A DNA stretch of 64,000 nucleotides from Bacillota bacterium (GCA_023386345.1 JAEWJT010000016.1:434001-498000); one strand, 5' to 3'. Shown: positions 43,696-53,955, counted from the stretch's first letter. Notes: generated by a model not told the origin, from the sequence alone. Program-made: numbers and translations.

Positions 43696-45069
43696 CTATA
43701 TCGTTCCTCTTTCAGAGTTTTCAAACTGTTTGAAACGTCTTTTTTCAAAGAATTCCTTAGCTACTTGAGGGAATAGAGCATATGATAGAACGTCATTTTC
43801 TGACTCTGCTAAATCTCCTATTTCTGCTTTGTTCTTCTCAAATTCAGGCTCTAATAAGTCAGCAGGTCTAACAGTAACTACTTTTTCATTTCCGATTATT
43901 TGTTTAGTTATTTCCGGAGAAATTTCAACTGCTGGTTTTCCGTATAAGCCTTGAACATATTTTTTAATTTCTGTAGGAATTACCTTATATCTTCCGCCAG
44001 ATATTATATTAAACACCGCTTGACTTCCAACCATTTGACTTAGTGGAGTAACAAGTGGAGGATATCCTAATTCTTCTCTAATTTTTGGAATTTCAGCTAA
44101 TACATCCTCATATTTATCAGAAGCATTTAAATCCTTCATTTGTGATATCATATTTGACAACATACCACCCGGAACTTGGAATTGCAATGTTTTAGGTTCT
44201 GTCATGAGTGCTTTTGTACTTAATGTCTTGTTTTCTACATATTTATTCATTATAGGCTTAAAGTAATCTGCTACTCTTCCTAGACATTCAAGATCTATTC
44301 CAGTATCAAATTCTGTACCCATTAGAGTCGAAACAAGTGACTCTGTTGCAGGCTGTGATGTACCAGATGAAAGCGGAGATATAGCAGTATCAACTATATC
44401 AATTCCAGCTTCTATAGCCTTAAGCATAGTCATTTGAGCTATACCGCTTGTGCAGTGATTATGAAGCTCTATTGGAAGCTTTGTAGCCTTTTTAATTTCA
44501 GTTATTAGCTCATGTGCTCTATATGGCAGCAAAATTCCTGACATGTCTTTTATACATATTGAGTCAGCTCCAGCAGATTCAAATTGCTTGATTAGATTGA
44601 CATAGAACTCTATTGTGTGAACAGGGCTTATTGTGTATGAAATAGCACATTGACAATGAGCACCTTCTTTTTTTACTGTATCAATTGTTTTTTTCATATT
44701 TCGAATATCGTTTAGAGCATCAAATACTCTTACAATATCAATACCTTCAGCAATAGCATTTCTTATAAATTTTTCAACAATATCATCTGCATAGTGTTTA
44801 TAGCCAAGTATGTTTTGACCTCTTGATAACATTTGAAGCTTTGTGTTTTTAACTCTTTTTTTAATTTGTCTTAATCTTTCCCATGGATCTTCATTCAAAA
44901 ATCTTAAACAAGAATCAAATGTTGCTCCTCCCCAAACTTCCATTGAGTAAAAGCCTGCTTTATCCATTTCTTCAACAATTGGTAATATCTCATTGTTTGA
45001 TAGTCTTGTCGCAATCAAAGACTGGTGACCATCACGCAACGAAGTCTCTGTTATCTTAACTTTTGCCAT
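43696..45069 (-). CDS. Carboxyltransferase-domain protein (oxaloacetate decarboxylase alpha / pyruvate carboxylase B type) without biotin domain
   Basis: 457 aa, ATG behind AAAGGAA. The alpha/beta barrel has the metal site ETSLRDGHQSL and LHNHCTSG, the catalytic lysine in ICIKDMSGIL, FDALND and PGGMLSNM, followed by the conserved domain to about residue 440. It stops before the biotinyl (AMKM) domain present in full OadA or PycB. It must use a separate biotin carrier, as sodium-pump decarboxylases and transcarboxylase 5S subunits do. No carrier or beta subunit is adjacent. Oxaloacetate decarboxylation and pyruvate carboxylation are both possible. Confidence 0.88.
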   Translation of the reverse strand: MAKVKITETSLRDGHQSLIATRLSNNEILPIVEEMDKAGFYSMEVWGGATFDSCLRFLNEDPWERLRQIKKRVKNTKLQMLSRGQNILGYKHYADDIVEKFIRNAIAEGIDIVRVFDALNDIRNMKKTIDTVKKEGAHCQCAISYTISPVHTIEFYVNLIKQFESAGADSICIKDMSGILLPYRAHELITEIKKATKLPIELHNHCTSGIAQMTMLKAIEAGIDIVDTAISPLSSGTSQPATESLVSTLMGTEFDTGIDLECLGRVADYFKPIMNKYVENKTLSTKALMTEPKTLQFQVPGGMLSNMISQMKDLNASDKYEDVLAEIPKIREELGYPPLVTPLSQMVGSQAVFNIISGGRYKVIPTEIKKYVQGLYGKPAVEISPEITKQIIGNEKVVTVRPADLLEPEFEKNKAEIGDLAESENDVLSYALFPQVAKEFFEKRRFKQFENSERGTI

Positions 45070-45187
45070 AATAAATTTCCTTTCTCTTTAAATTATAATA
45101 AAATGTTTTCCAAGTTTATCAATTTTTAATTAGTCATTAGTAATTATATTATAGATTTGAAATAAATTCAAGAAATATTAATTAATA

Positions 45188-45823
45188 TTAAAAACCTAAG
45201 CTCTCTCCAATAAGTATTATTTTAATTCTATTTTGTGGTCTTGAGCACCTTGTGATTAGTATTTGGCAGCATATACTGTTATCGCCTGTACATTCAGAGC
45301 ATTTGCCTGTAAGACTGCATGGTGATTGTGCATTTACTCTTATTGCATTTGGAACTGTTGCTTCGCTGCGAATTCTACCTAATGCAACACTTAATTCAGG
45401 TACTACCTTGTTCATGCCCACAAAAACTATCACAGAATCTGGACCATAGTTGTATGCTGCAAGCCTGTTTCCACTACCATCAACATTCATGAGTTCTCCA
45501 TCCATTGTAATCGCATTGGTACTTGTGATAAATACATCAGCTGTCAATGCTTTTTTCATCAGCTGTACCCTTTCTTCCGGTGATTTTGCTTTATCCCTGT
45601 CAATTACAGAAATATTTTTTTCTTCAAGAAGTTTTTTAACTCCTATTTCGTCAACAGTAGTTGAGCCACCCCAAGCTATAATATCATTTTCATTAATTAT
45701 TGTCATAAACTTCTCTAAAGCTTCTTCCTTATTATCAACATAAAAGCCTTGCATATTTCTTTTTTCAAGGTTCTTAATTAAAGTTTTCGCTTTCAGCTTA
45801 TAAGCTTCCTTTAAAAAATCCAT
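45188..45823 (-). CDS. LUD domain protein (lactate-utilization / DUF162 type)
   Basis: ATG 45823 (211 aa) follows GGAGG by about 7 nt; the longer TTG start overlaps it. The LUD fold shows WGGSTTVDEIGV, VFITSTNAITMDGELMNVDG in segments, NRLAAYNYGPD and VGMNKVVP. The C terminus has a cysteine cluster (SPCSLTGKCSECTGDNSICC) and RIKIILIGESLGF. Family members such as LutC act in lactate oxidation, but this stand-alone clostridial type has no proven activity. Its promoter region abuts that of the divergent Lrp gene. Confidence 0.82.
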   Translation of the reverse strand: MDFLKEAYKLKAKTLIKNLEKRNMQGFYVDNKEEALEKFMTIINENDIIAWGGSTTVDEIGVKKLLEEKNISVIDRDKAKSPEERVQLMKKALTADVFITSTNAITMDGELMNVDGSGNRLAAYNYGPDSVIVFVGMNKVVPELSVALGRIRSEATVPNAIRVNAQSPCSLTGKCSECTGDNSICCQILITRCSRPQNRIKIILIGESLGF

Positions 45824-46134
45824 AATGTCCTCCAATTATTTTAGTGTTAATATGTAAAATACATTTATATCTTAACAAAATTATATTATAGTATAATTAT
45901 AAATACAAGAAATTTTATTTTTTTCTTTTATAATTAAAGTTTTTGCTTGATTAACTTTATATTATTATGATATAATAGTTATTATTTAAGAAATATCAAA
46001 AAATTTCAGTTTAAAACTATATCCTTTGCAAATAAATTTTAGAATTTGCATGAAAATAAAATTTTTTTAGAGGTTTTAAATTAAGATTAGTACAAGATAA
46101 TAAGATTACATTACTAGATAAAGGTGGTGAAGAT
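45824..46134. promoter_or_regulatory. Divergent control region between the LUD and Lrp genes
   Basis: A plus-strand promoter is visible (TTGATT at 45947-45952, TATAAT at 45971-45976, 18-nt spacer). Downstream lies the inverted repeat TGCAAAT/ATTTGCA (46027-46050), a candidate operator, perhaps for Lrp autoregulation. The rest is AT-rich with no ORF. Confidence 0.5.
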
Positions 46135-46560
46135 TTGGATACTACAGATTTAAAAATAATTGACATATTGCAAAGAGACGGAAGAATATCTATGAAGGAT
46201 TTGGGTAAAACTGTTTCGCTTAGTCCACCAGCTGTTGCAGAGAGAGTTAAAAGACTAGAGGAATCAGGAATAATAGAGAAATATAAAGCTATTGTAAATA
46301 ACAATAAGGTTGGTAAGCCTATTTGCGTATTTATGAATGCAGCGATAAAGCCTGAAAAACAGGATAAATTCTTGGAATTTGCTAAAAAATCACAAGAAAT
46401 TGTTGAGTGCCATCATGTTACTGGACCTTATAGCATGATACTAAAGGCTTATTTGAAAGAGATGTCTCATCTTGAGGAGCTTGTTGGCAAGGTTCAGTTT
46501 TACGGAAACACTGAAACATACATAATAATGTCTAGTCCAATAGAAAATGCTCCGATTTAA
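46135..46560 (+). CDS. Lrp/AsnC-family transcriptional regulator
   Basis: TTG start behind AAGGTGGTG; 141 aa. The N-terminal helix-turn-helix (LKIIDILQRDGRISMKDLGK in segments, SLSPPAVAERVKRLEESGII in segments) and the C-terminal RAM domain (CHHVTGPYSMILKAYL) are both complete. Such proteins sense amino acids as octamers. The divergent LUD gene and the inverted repeat between them suggest local control. Confidence 0.92.
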   Translation: MDTTDLKIIDILQRDGRISMKDLGKTVSLSPPAVAERVKRLEESGIIEKYKAIVNNNKVGKPICVFMNAAIKPEKQDKFLEFAKKSQEIVECHHVTGPYSMILKAYLKEMSHLEELVGKVQFYGNTETYIIMSSPIENAPI

Positions 46561-46570
46561 TGATAAAAGG

Positions 46571-46620
46571 TAGTTTAGCGAAGAGTTGTGTAAGGAAGCT
46601 CTTCGCTAAACTATTTTTTT
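46571..46620. terminator. Bidirectional terminator between the Lrp and EamA genes
   Basis: 15-bp perfect arms TAGTTTAGCGAAGAG and CTCTTCGCTAAACTA, then T7. The EamA stop lies in the right arm. Confidence 0.92.
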
Positions 46621-47472
46621 AGAATTATTTTGCTTATATACTATAATCGACGAAACTATAATAATAGCAATTCCTAAAATTTCTAGCCAGTCAAGCTGTT
46701 CCTGCATAAACATATATCCAATTATACTTGAAAATATAATATTTGAGTAGTCATATATAGATACTTCTGATGCTGGAGCTAGTTTATACGCATAAGTCAA
46801 TGCTATCTGACCTATTGCTGCAAATACACCAACAGATAGCAAAATAAGTGTACTTTTTAAGTCTGGTATCACAAAGCTAAATAATAAAAATGGTATGCTT
46901 ATCATGACCGATATGAATGAATAGTGAAAAACTATTGTAAATTCATTTTCCTTATCTCCTAATGCTCTTAAAGAGGTAAAAGCAATACCTGATAAAATTG
47001 CTGAAATTAATAGGATTATTATAGGCATTATTGATGAACTAAATTGAGGTTTTATAACAAGCCATGAGCCAAAAAGAGCTAGTAGCAAAGCTATTATATG
47101 ATACTTAGTTATTTTCTCTTTTAAGAAAAAGTATGCTAAAATCATAACAACAAATGGCGAAAGCTTGTTGATTATAGCAGCAACTGAAAGAGTTACCTGC
47201 ATTGTTCCAATAAAGAACAAATTCATTCCAATGTACCCACCAAGAGTTCTTCCAAACAAATATTTTTGATTCTTCTTAGCTCCAAACAATGATAATTTTT
47301 TCCTCTTTATTATGATAAATGCTATTATCATGCTAAAAAAATTTCTTATCAATATTTTTTCCATTATGGGTATGTCAGGGGTTAATTTAACACAAAACTG
47401 CATAATGGAATACGATAATGCGGATACTAGCATAAATATTATTGCAGCAAATTTGCTTTTTGTTATTTTCAT
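46606..47472 (-). CDS. EamA/DMT-family transporter
   Basis: 288 aa with about ten membrane helices in two EamA repeats (about 5-135 and 148-280). Family traces include KLSPFVVMILAYFFLKE and YAYKLAPASEVSIYDYSNIIFSSIIGY (in segments). DMT proteins export amino acids or other metabolites; the substrate is not readable. The ribosome site (GGAA) is weak. It converges on the Lrp gene across a shared terminator. Confidence 0.85.
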   Translation of the reverse strand: MKITKSKFAAIIFMLVSALSYSIMQFCVKLTPDIPIMEKILIRNFFSMIIAFIIIKRKKLSLFGAKKNQKYLFGRTLGGYIGMNLFFIGTMQVTLSVAAIINKLSPFVVMILAYFFLKEKITKYHIIALLLALFGSWLVIKPQFSSSIMPIIILLISAILSGIAFTSLRALGDKENEFTIVFHYSFISVMISIPFLLFSFVIPDLKSTLILLSVGVFAAIGQIALTYAYKLAPASEVSIYDYSNIIFSSIIGYMFMQEQLDWLEILGIAIIIVSSIIVYKQNNSKKIV

Positions 47473-47648
47473 AGAAAGCTATTCCAATCTTTTAATTTAA
47501 GTCTTTATCATTGTAGTATGTTCAAAATTTATAAAATTAATATATATTGTCGATTTATTAAAAAATTTTAATATAAAAAATTATTCGTAAAAAATATTAT
47601 ATTGTGGTATAATATTGAAGTCTTAAAAAATAGTAAAAAATATAGCAT

Positions 47649-47668
47649 AAGTCTTGTGTGCAAGACTT
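47649..47668 (+). promoter_or_regulatory. Hairpin in the leader of the COG2509-type flavoprotein gene
   Basis: AAGTCTTG, TGTG and CAAGACTT form a perfect 8-bp stem 18 nt before the ribosome site, with TATAAT upstream near 47610. Regulatory role unknown. Confidence 0.4.
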
Positions 47669-47696
47669 TATTACTGCATAATAAAAGGAGTTAAAA

Positions 47697-49295
47697 ATGT
47701 ACAGAATTCAGCAGATTAAGTTGCCTATAGATCATAGCGAGGAGGAATTTAGGGCAGAGATAGCTTCTGAACTCCGAATATCAGAAGATAAAATAGATGT
47801 AATTGAAATATTTAAAAAATCAATAGATGCAAGAAAAAAAGATAATATATTGTTTATATATACAGTTGATATAGAAACTAAAGAGGATATAAAGATATCT
47901 AAGAAAAATTCAAATATTTCTGTGGTTGAGCCATATAGATATGAAGCTAAAATAACAGGTGAAACAGAATTAAATAATAGACCAGTAATTATTGGAAGTG
48001 GACCGGCAGGTTTATTTTGCGGTCTTGTATTGGCGGAAAATGGATATAAACCTATTATAATTGAACGTGGAAAGAAAGTTCCTGATAGGGTTAAGGATAT
48101 AGAGAAATTTTGGGGCAATGGTACTTTAAATGAGGACTCAAATATACAATTTGGAGAGGGTGGAGCTGGAACATTTTCTGATGGCAAGCTAAACACTTTA
48201 ATTAAAGACAGATCAAAAAGAGGAACAAGAGTTTTAAATGAATTTGTATTAGCTGGAGCTTCGGAAGATATACTTTATTTTAATAAACCTCATATTGGAA
48301 CAGATGTTTTGAGAGGGGTTATTGTAAATATCAGAGAAAAAATAATAAGTCTTGGCGGAACATTTAGATTTGAAGAAAAAGTTTTAGATATAAATGTAAA
48401 GGGTGAAAGACTTACAAGAGTTATAACACAAAATCATATTTTAGATACAGAAGTCGCTGTTTTAGCCATTGGACACAGTGCTAGGGATACATTTGAGATG
48501 CTTAATAATTATCTTACTTTAGAGCCAAAGCCATTTGCTATTGGTGTTAGGATAGAGCATCGACAGGCTATGGTAAATCAAGCACAATACGGAGATTATG
48601 CACAACATCCGAAGCTTGGAGCGGCTGATTATAAGTTTGTACACAAATGTAAAAATGGCAGAGCTGTATACACATTTTGTATGTGTCCGGGTGGAATAGT
48701 TACAGGTTCATCTTCAGAGGCAAATACTGTAGTAACAAATGGAATGAGCTATCGTGACAGAGATTTGGAAAATTCCAACAGTGCGATAATAGTATCTGTA
48801 AATCCTGAGGATTTTGATACTGATAATCCATTGGCAGGTATTGAATTTCAAAGAAAATATGAGAGATTGGCATTTGAAATTGCTGGCTCTAATTATAATG
48901 CTCCTGCACAGCTGTTTGGAGATTTTGAAAAAAATGTTTTATCTAAAAATTATGGAGAAATTTATCCTACATATAGACCGGGTGTTGTTTTTGCGAATTT
49001 AAGACAATGTCTGCCTGATTTTGTCTGTGAGAGCTTGATAGAGGGAATAAATGAATTTGGAAGATATATGGAAGGATTTAATAGAAGTGATGCTGTTTTA
49101 ACTGCTGTTGAAACGAGAACCTCATCACCTGTCAGAGTTGTAAGAGATGATGATTTTGAGAGCAGTGTCAAGGGAATATATCCTTGCGGTGAGGGTGCAG
49201 GCTATGCAGGAGGCATCATGTCAGCTGCAATAGATGGATTAAAGGTGGCAGAAACTATAATGAAAAAGTATAAACCAAGTACTAAATTGAAATAA
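47697..49295 (+). CDS. FAD-dependent dehydrogenase of the COG2509 type
   Basis: 532 aa, ATG behind AAAGGAG. An N-terminal ferredoxin-like region (1-95) precedes the dinucleotide-binding motif PVIIGSGPAGLFCGLVLAENG (in segments, residues about 97-117). FGEGGAGTFSDGKLNT, CPGG and a C-terminal PCGEGAGYAGGIMSAAIDGL (in segments) are characteristic of these flavoproteins. No reaction is established. The second flavoprotein 48 nt downstream is of a different family and probably cotranscribed. Confidence 0.85.
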   Translation: MYRIQQIKLPIDHSEEEFRAEIASELRISEDKIDVIEIFKKSIDARKKDNILFIYTVDIETKEDIKISKKNSNISVVEPYRYEAKITGETELNNRPVIIGSGPAGLFCGLVLAENGYKPIIIERGKKVPDRVKDIEKFWGNGTLNEDSNIQFGEGGAGTFSDGKLNTLIKDRSKRGTRVLNEFVLAGASEDILYFNKPHIGTDVLRGVIVNIREKIISLGGTFRFEEKVLDINVKGERLTRVITQNHILDTEVAVLAIGHSARDTFEMLNNYLTLEPKPFAIGVRIEHRQAMVNQAQYGDYAQHPKLGAADYKFVHKCKNGRAVYTFCMCPGGIVTGSSSEANTVVTNGMSYRDRDLENSNSAIIVSVNPEDFDTDNPLAGIEFQRKYERLAFEIAGSNYNAPAQLFGDFEKNVLSKNYGEIYPTYRPGVVFANLRQCLPDFVCESLIEGINEFGRYMEGFNRSDAVLTAVETRTSSPVRVVRDDDFESSVKGIYPCGEGAGYAGGIMSAAIDGLKVAETIMKKYKPSTKLK

Positions 49296-49343
49296 TACTG
49301 AAAATATTGAATAAATATACTGAATAAAAGGTTGTGAGTAAAA

Positions 49344-50594
49344 GTGAAAATAAAAGTCGCCATAATAGGTGGTGGGGCTGCTGGTATGATGGCTGCGATA
49401 GTAGCAGCAAGAAATGGAGCCGAGGTTTGCATTTATGAAAAATCTAATAGACTAGGAAAGAAAATTTTAGCAACAGGCAACGGAAGATGCAACTATACTA
49501 ATGTCAATACCTCTGTCAATGATTACCATGGAAATAATCTTAGTTTTATAGAGGAAGTTATCAATTCATTTGATATTAACAGCACTCTTGATTTTTTTGA
49601 AGGCTTAGGAATTTATCCTCGCATAGAAGAAAATGGTAAGGTATATCCTTATTCATTGCAAGCATCAAGTGTGTTAGATAATCTTAGATATGAGCTTAGT
49701 AGGTATAATATAAAAGAAATAACAGAACATAAAGTAAAAAGCTTAAGAAAAAACAAAGCTGGGTTTGATATAATTACGGATACTGGGATTTTTAGTGCAG
49801 ACAAGGTAATTATTTCCACAGGAGGAAAGGCTGGTTTACAGTATGGCTGTACAGGAGATGGGTACGAGCTTGCAAAAGGCTTGGGGCATAAAATAATAAG
49901 GCAATTTCCCGCATTAGTTCAATTAAAGCTTGATGCAGATTATTTAAAGAAAATATCTGGAGTAAAATTTGATGGTGCAGTCTCTTGCTTTTCAGAGTCT
50001 GATTTAATTAGAAGAGAAGATGGAGAGATACTATTTACCGATTATGGGATATCTGGACCTCCAATTCTTCAAATTAGCAGAGAGGCAATAAATCTTATAT
50101 ATGATAAGAAAAAAGCATATGTTCTTGTAGATATGTTCCCAGAATTTAATAAAAATGAGCTTTTTGAGATTTTATCAAAGAGATTTGCGAAGCAAAAGGA
50201 TAAGACTTTAGAAGAAAGCTTTAATGGATTGATTAATAAAAAATTAATACCTGTTATTTTAAGCCTTGCAAATATAAAAATCGATGACAAACTTGCGGGT
50301 GCACAGGATAAATGTAATAAGCTTAATAAAAAGAATATTTATTCAATCATAAATGTTTTAAAAGAATGGAAAATAGAGGTTGTAGGACATAATGACTGGC
50401 AGCAGGCACAGACAACAGCTGGTGGGGTTTGTGTTGATGAAATAGATTCAAAAACAATGGAATCTAAGAAAGAAAAGGGACTGTATTTTGCGGGTGAGGT
50501 TTTGGATGTTGATGGCGATTGTGGAGGATTTAATTTACAATGGGCATGGAGTTCGGGATATCTGGCAGGATATAGTGCGAGCGCTTCTGTTTGA
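49344..50594 (+). CDS. HI0933/BaiN-like NAD(P)/FAD-dependent oxidoreductase
   Basis: GTG start 12 nt behind AAAGG; 416 aa. VAIIGGGAAGMMAAIVAARNG (in segments) binds FAD. KILATGNGRCNYTN, GKVYPYSLQASSVLD and TAGGV with the final GFNLQWAWSSGYLAG are HI0933-family marks. Members act as flavin reductases; the bile-acid enzyme BaiN belongs here, but this copy has no bile-acid context. It is probably in one transcript with the COG2509-type gene, and secA follows 28 nt later. Confidence 0.88.
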   Translation: MKIKVAIIGGGAAGMMAAIVAARNGAEVCIYEKSNRLGKKILATGNGRCNYTNVNTSVNDYHGNNLSFIEEVINSFDINSTLDFFEGLGIYPRIEENGKVYPYSLQASSVLDNLRYELSRYNIKEITEHKVKSLRKNKAGFDIITDTGIFSADKVIISTGGKAGLQYGCTGDGYELAKGLGHKIIRQFPALVQLKLDADYLKKISGVKFDGAVSCFSESDLIRREDGEILFTDYGISGPPILQISREAINLIYDKKKAYVLVDMFPEFNKNELFEILSKRFAKQKDKTLEESFNGLINKKLIPVILSLANIKIDDKLAGAQDKCNKLNKKNIYSIINVLKEWKIEVVGHNDWQQAQTTAGGVCVDEIDSKTMESKKEKGLYFAGEVLDVDGDCGGFNLQWAWSSGYLAGYSASASV

Positions 50595-50622
50595 AAATAT
50601 AATGTAGGCATATGGAGGAAAA

Positions 50623-53379
50623 ATGAAAAATTTTTTAGAAAAGATTTTTGGCTCATATAGTGAAAAGGAAATTAAAAGGATAACACCGACAGTAGATAAA
50701 ATTGAGGCATTAGAAGAAGAATATCACAAGCTTTCTGATGATGAGTTAAAAGCAAAAACAAATGAGTTTAAAGAAAGATTACAAAATGGCGAAACATTAG
50801 ATGATATTTTGCCAGAAGCATTTGCTACCGTAAGAGAAGCTGCTATGAGAACAATAGGACAAAGGGCTCACAGAGTTCAAATTATTGGAGGAGTCATTCT
50901 TCATCAAGGAAGAATATCTGAGATGAAGACTGGAGAGGGAAAAACATTGGTTTCAACTTTTCCTGCGTATTTGAACGCCTTAGAAGGAAAAGGAGTTCAT
51001 ATTGTTACAGTAAATGATTACTTGGCTAAAACTCATAAGGAATGGATGAGTAAAATTTATAACTTCCTTGGACTCACAGTAGGATGTATTATCCATGGGA
51101 TATCTAATGCCGAGAGGAGAGAAAGCTATAATTGTGACATCACTTATGGTACAAATAATGAGTACGGCTTTGATTATCTAAGAGATAATATGGTTATACA
51201 AAGAGAAGAAATGGTACAAAGAGACCTAAACTTCTGTATTATTGACGAGGTTGACAGTATTTTGATTGACGAAGCGAGAACTCCGCTTATTATCTCTGGT
51301 GAGGGTGAGAAATCAACACATTTGTACACATTGGCTGATGACTTTGTTAGACCATTAAAAGGTAAGGTAGAAAATCCAGATGAGAAAAAGTCAAAGATTG
51401 ATTATATTTTAGGAAACAATGAAGATGAAGATGACAACAAATTTGATTTCATTGTTGATGAAAAAGCGAAAAATGTAACTCTTACATCAAAAGGTATTGA
51501 GAAGGCAGAAAGATTTTTCAACATAGAAAACCTGGCTGATCCGGAAAACATGGAAATAAGCCACCACATCAATCAAGCCCTAAAGGCTCACAATACTATG
51601 AGAAATGATATAGACTATATAGTTACAGACGGAGAAATTATAATAGTTGATGAATTCACAGGAAGACTGATGTATGGAAGAAGGTATTCTAATGGATTGC
51701 ATCAAGCAATAGAAGCTAAAGAAAAGCTGGAAGTTAGAAAAGAGTCTAAAACTCTTGCTACTATAACATTTCAAAATTACTTTAGAATGTATAAAAAACT
51801 CTCTGGTATGACTGGTACGGCTAAGACTGAGGAAGATGAGTTCAGAGAGATATATGGTGTAGATGTTATTGAGATACCAACAAATTTACCGGTTATAAGA
51901 GATGATAAAGCAGACTTTGTCTACAAATCAGAGGAAGTTAAGTTCAGAGCAATTATCAACGAAATAATTGAGGTTCATAAGACAGGACAGCCTATACTTG
52001 TAGGTACTATTTCTATTGAAAAATCAGAGCTTTTAAGTAAAATATTAAAAAAACACGGTGTTCCTCATGAGGTCCTTAACGCTAAACAGCATGAAAAGGA
52101 AGCTGATATAGTTGCTCAGGCAGGTAGATACGGGGCAGTTACTATTGCTACAAATATGGCAGGTCGTGGTACAGATATAGTTCTTGGTGGAAATCCAGAG
52201 TTTTTAGCTAAGCACAAAATGAAGTCGAAAAAGTACAGTGATGAAATCGTAGCAGTATGTGATGGCTTTGACGAGGTTCATGACGAGGAAGTGCTTGAAG
52301 CAAGAGCTGTTTACAAGAAGCTGTTACAAGAAGCAAAAGATGAATTAAGAGATGAGCAGGAAAAAGTAAAGGCAGCAGGTGGATTGTACATCATCGGTAC
52401 AGAAAGACACGAGTCAAGACGTATTGATAATCAGCTAAGGGGACGTTCAGGAAGACAGGGAGATGCTGGTGCTTCAAGATTTTATATATCTCTTGAGGAC
52501 GATTTAATGCGACTGTTTGCTGGTGATAAGATAAAGTTCATGGTTGAAACATTGCAGTTGCCAGAGGATGAGCCATTAGAGCATAAAATACTCACAAAAA
52601 CAATAGAAACTGCTCAGGGTAGAGTTGAGGGCAGAAACTTTAATGTAAGAAAGCACGTTTTGCAGTATGATAATGTAATGAACAAGCAAAGAGAAGTTAT
52701 ATATGCAGAGAGAAGAAAGGTTTTGCTTGGGGAAAGCTTAGTAGAAAATATCAAGGGTATGATTGATGACCTAATCCACAAAGGTATTACAATGTATACC
52801 TCTGATGATAAATATCCATCAGAGTGGGATTTTGAAGATTTAAGTAAATATATAGAAGATTTATTTTCTATAAAGTTCAATATAGATAAAAAAGATATAG
52901 ACAATTTGACAAAGGATAAGCTTTTTGATATTATCAAGAAAATGTCTGAAGCATTATACGCTAAAAAGGAAGAAGAATTTGGAATTGAGACCTTTAGAGA
53001 GGTTGAAAGAATAGTTCTTTTAAAGGCTGTAGACGGCTTGTGGATGGATCATATAGATGCTATGGACCAATTGCGTCAAGGTATCGGATTAAGAGCATTG
53101 GGCAACGAAGACCCTGTACGTGCATACCAAAAAGAGGGCTTTGATATGTTTGAAGAATTAATCGAAAACATCAAAGCAGATACTGTTAAAATGCTGTTTA
53201 GAGTAATGCCGCAGCAAAAGATGCAGCGTGAAATGGTTGCTAAAATAACAGGAACAAACTCAGGTGATGAATCAGAGATTAAGAGAAAGCCAGTTGTTAA
53301 AAAAGAAAAAAAGGTTGGCAGAAATGATCTTTGTCCTTGTGGAAGCGGTAAAAAATACAAACAATGTTGTGGAAAATAG
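50623..53379 (+). CDS. secA: Preprotein translocase ATPase SecA
   Basis: 918 aa, ATG 6 nt behind TGGAGG. Walker A (MKTGEGKTLV), DEVDSILIDEARTPL, the preprotein cross-linking domain, NMAGRGTDI, GTERHESRRIDNQLRGR (in segments), the helical scaffold and the C-terminal zinc motif GRNDLCPCGSGKKYKQCC are all present. It drives export through SecYEG and binds SecB-like partners or ribosomes through the SEC-C motif. Full length suggests the housekeeping SecA1. Confidence 0.98.
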   Translation: MKNFLEKIFGSYSEKEIKRITPTVDKIEALEEEYHKLSDDELKAKTNEFKERLQNGETLDDILPEAFATVREAAMRTIGQRAHRVQIIGGVILHQGRISEMKTGEGKTLVSTFPAYLNALEGKGVHIVTVNDYLAKTHKEWMSKIYNFLGLTVGCIIHGISNAERRESYNCDITYGTNNEYGFDYLRDNMVIQREEMVQRDLNFCIIDEVDSILIDEARTPLIISGEGEKSTHLYTLADDFVRPLKGKVENPDEKKSKIDYILGNNEDEDDNKFDFIVDEKAKNVTLTSKGIEKAERFFNIENLADPENMEISHHINQALKAHNTMRNDIDYIVTDGEIIIVDEFTGRLMYGRRYSNGLHQAIEAKEKLEVRKESKTLATITFQNYFRMYKKLSGMTGTAKTEEDEFREIYGVDVIEIPTNLPVIRDDKADFVYKSEEVKFRAIINEIIEVHKTGQPILVGTISIEKSELLSKILKKHGVPHEVLNAKQHEKEADIVAQAGRYGAVTIATNMAGRGTDIVLGGNPEFLAKHKMKSKKYSDEIVAVCDGFDEVHDEEVLEARAVYKKLLQEAKDELRDEQEKVKAAGGLYIIGTERHESRRIDNQLRGRSGRQGDAGASRFYISLEDDLMRLFAGDKIKFMVETLQLPEDEPLEHKILTKTIETAQGRVEGRNFNVRKHVLQYDNVMNKQREVIYAERRKVLLGESLVENIKGMIDDLIHKGITMYTSDDKYPSEWDFEDLSKYIEDLFSIKFNIDKKDIDNLTKDKLFDIIKKMSEALYAKKEEEFGIETFREVERIVLLKAVDGLWMDHIDAMDQLRQGIGLRALGNEDPVRAYQKEGFDMFEELIENIKADTVKMLFRVMPQQKMQREMVAKITGTNSGDESEIKRKPVVKKEKKVGRNDLCPCGSGKKYKQCCGK

Positions 53380-53475
53380 TCTGTTATAAGGCTTAGCTGA
53401 TAGAAGTAAAATGCAAAATGTCCACGTTTTTTATAATTCGTGGACAAAAACATTATATAGCAAGAGGTAACAAAG

Positions 53476-53955
53476 ATGAATTTTTTTAATAAATATATTC
53501 TTTCAGGGTTATTATTTGGAATACTCTTTGGCTTAGTCACGAAAAGTGCAATTTCCGGTATTATTGGAGGAATATTGTTTGGATTGATTATTAGTGTATT
53601 TGTAAAAAAGCAAATTAAAAATTTTGAAAAAATTAAGGACGAAATTTCTAAAGAAAATACAATTATTTTTGATGGTGCAGCGAATCATTTTATGGGTAAA
53701 GAAGCTGTTGGGGGTTGGTTATATTTAACAGATAAATTATTGATTTTCATATCACACAATAATAACATACAAAATCATGAAATGATTATCCCTCTTGCTA
53801 TAATCCAAAAAGTTGAAAAATATTTAACATTAGGAGTAGTACCAAATGGTCTGAAAATAATTTCAGTTGACGAAGAAGATAAATTTGTAGTAAATGACAG
53901 AAAAAAATGGATACAGCTATTGCAACAAAAATTTGAAAACAACATAGATATATAA
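53476..53955 (+). CDS. Small membrane protein with a GRAM/PH-like domain
   Basis: 159 aa, ATG behind AGAGGT. Residues 5-50 form a hydrophobic hairpin with Gly-rich repeats (GLLFGILFGL, GIIGGILFGLI). Residues 65-155 (GAANHFMGKEAVGGWLYLTD in segments, LIFISHN, IIPLAIIQKVEK, FVVNDRKKWI) fit a GRAM/bacterial-PH domain. Function is unknown. It lies between secA and prfB on the same strand, but a hairpin (TGTCCACG/CGTGGACA, about 53419-53446) separates it from secA. Confidence 0.65.
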   Translation: MNFFNKYILSGLLFGILFGLVTKSAISGIIGGILFGLIISVFVKKQIKNFEKIKDEISKENTIIFDGAANHFMGKEAVGGWLYLTDKLLIFISHNNNIQNHEMIIPLAIIQKVEKYLTLGVVPNGLKIISVDEEDKFVVNDRKKWIQLLQQKFENNIDI

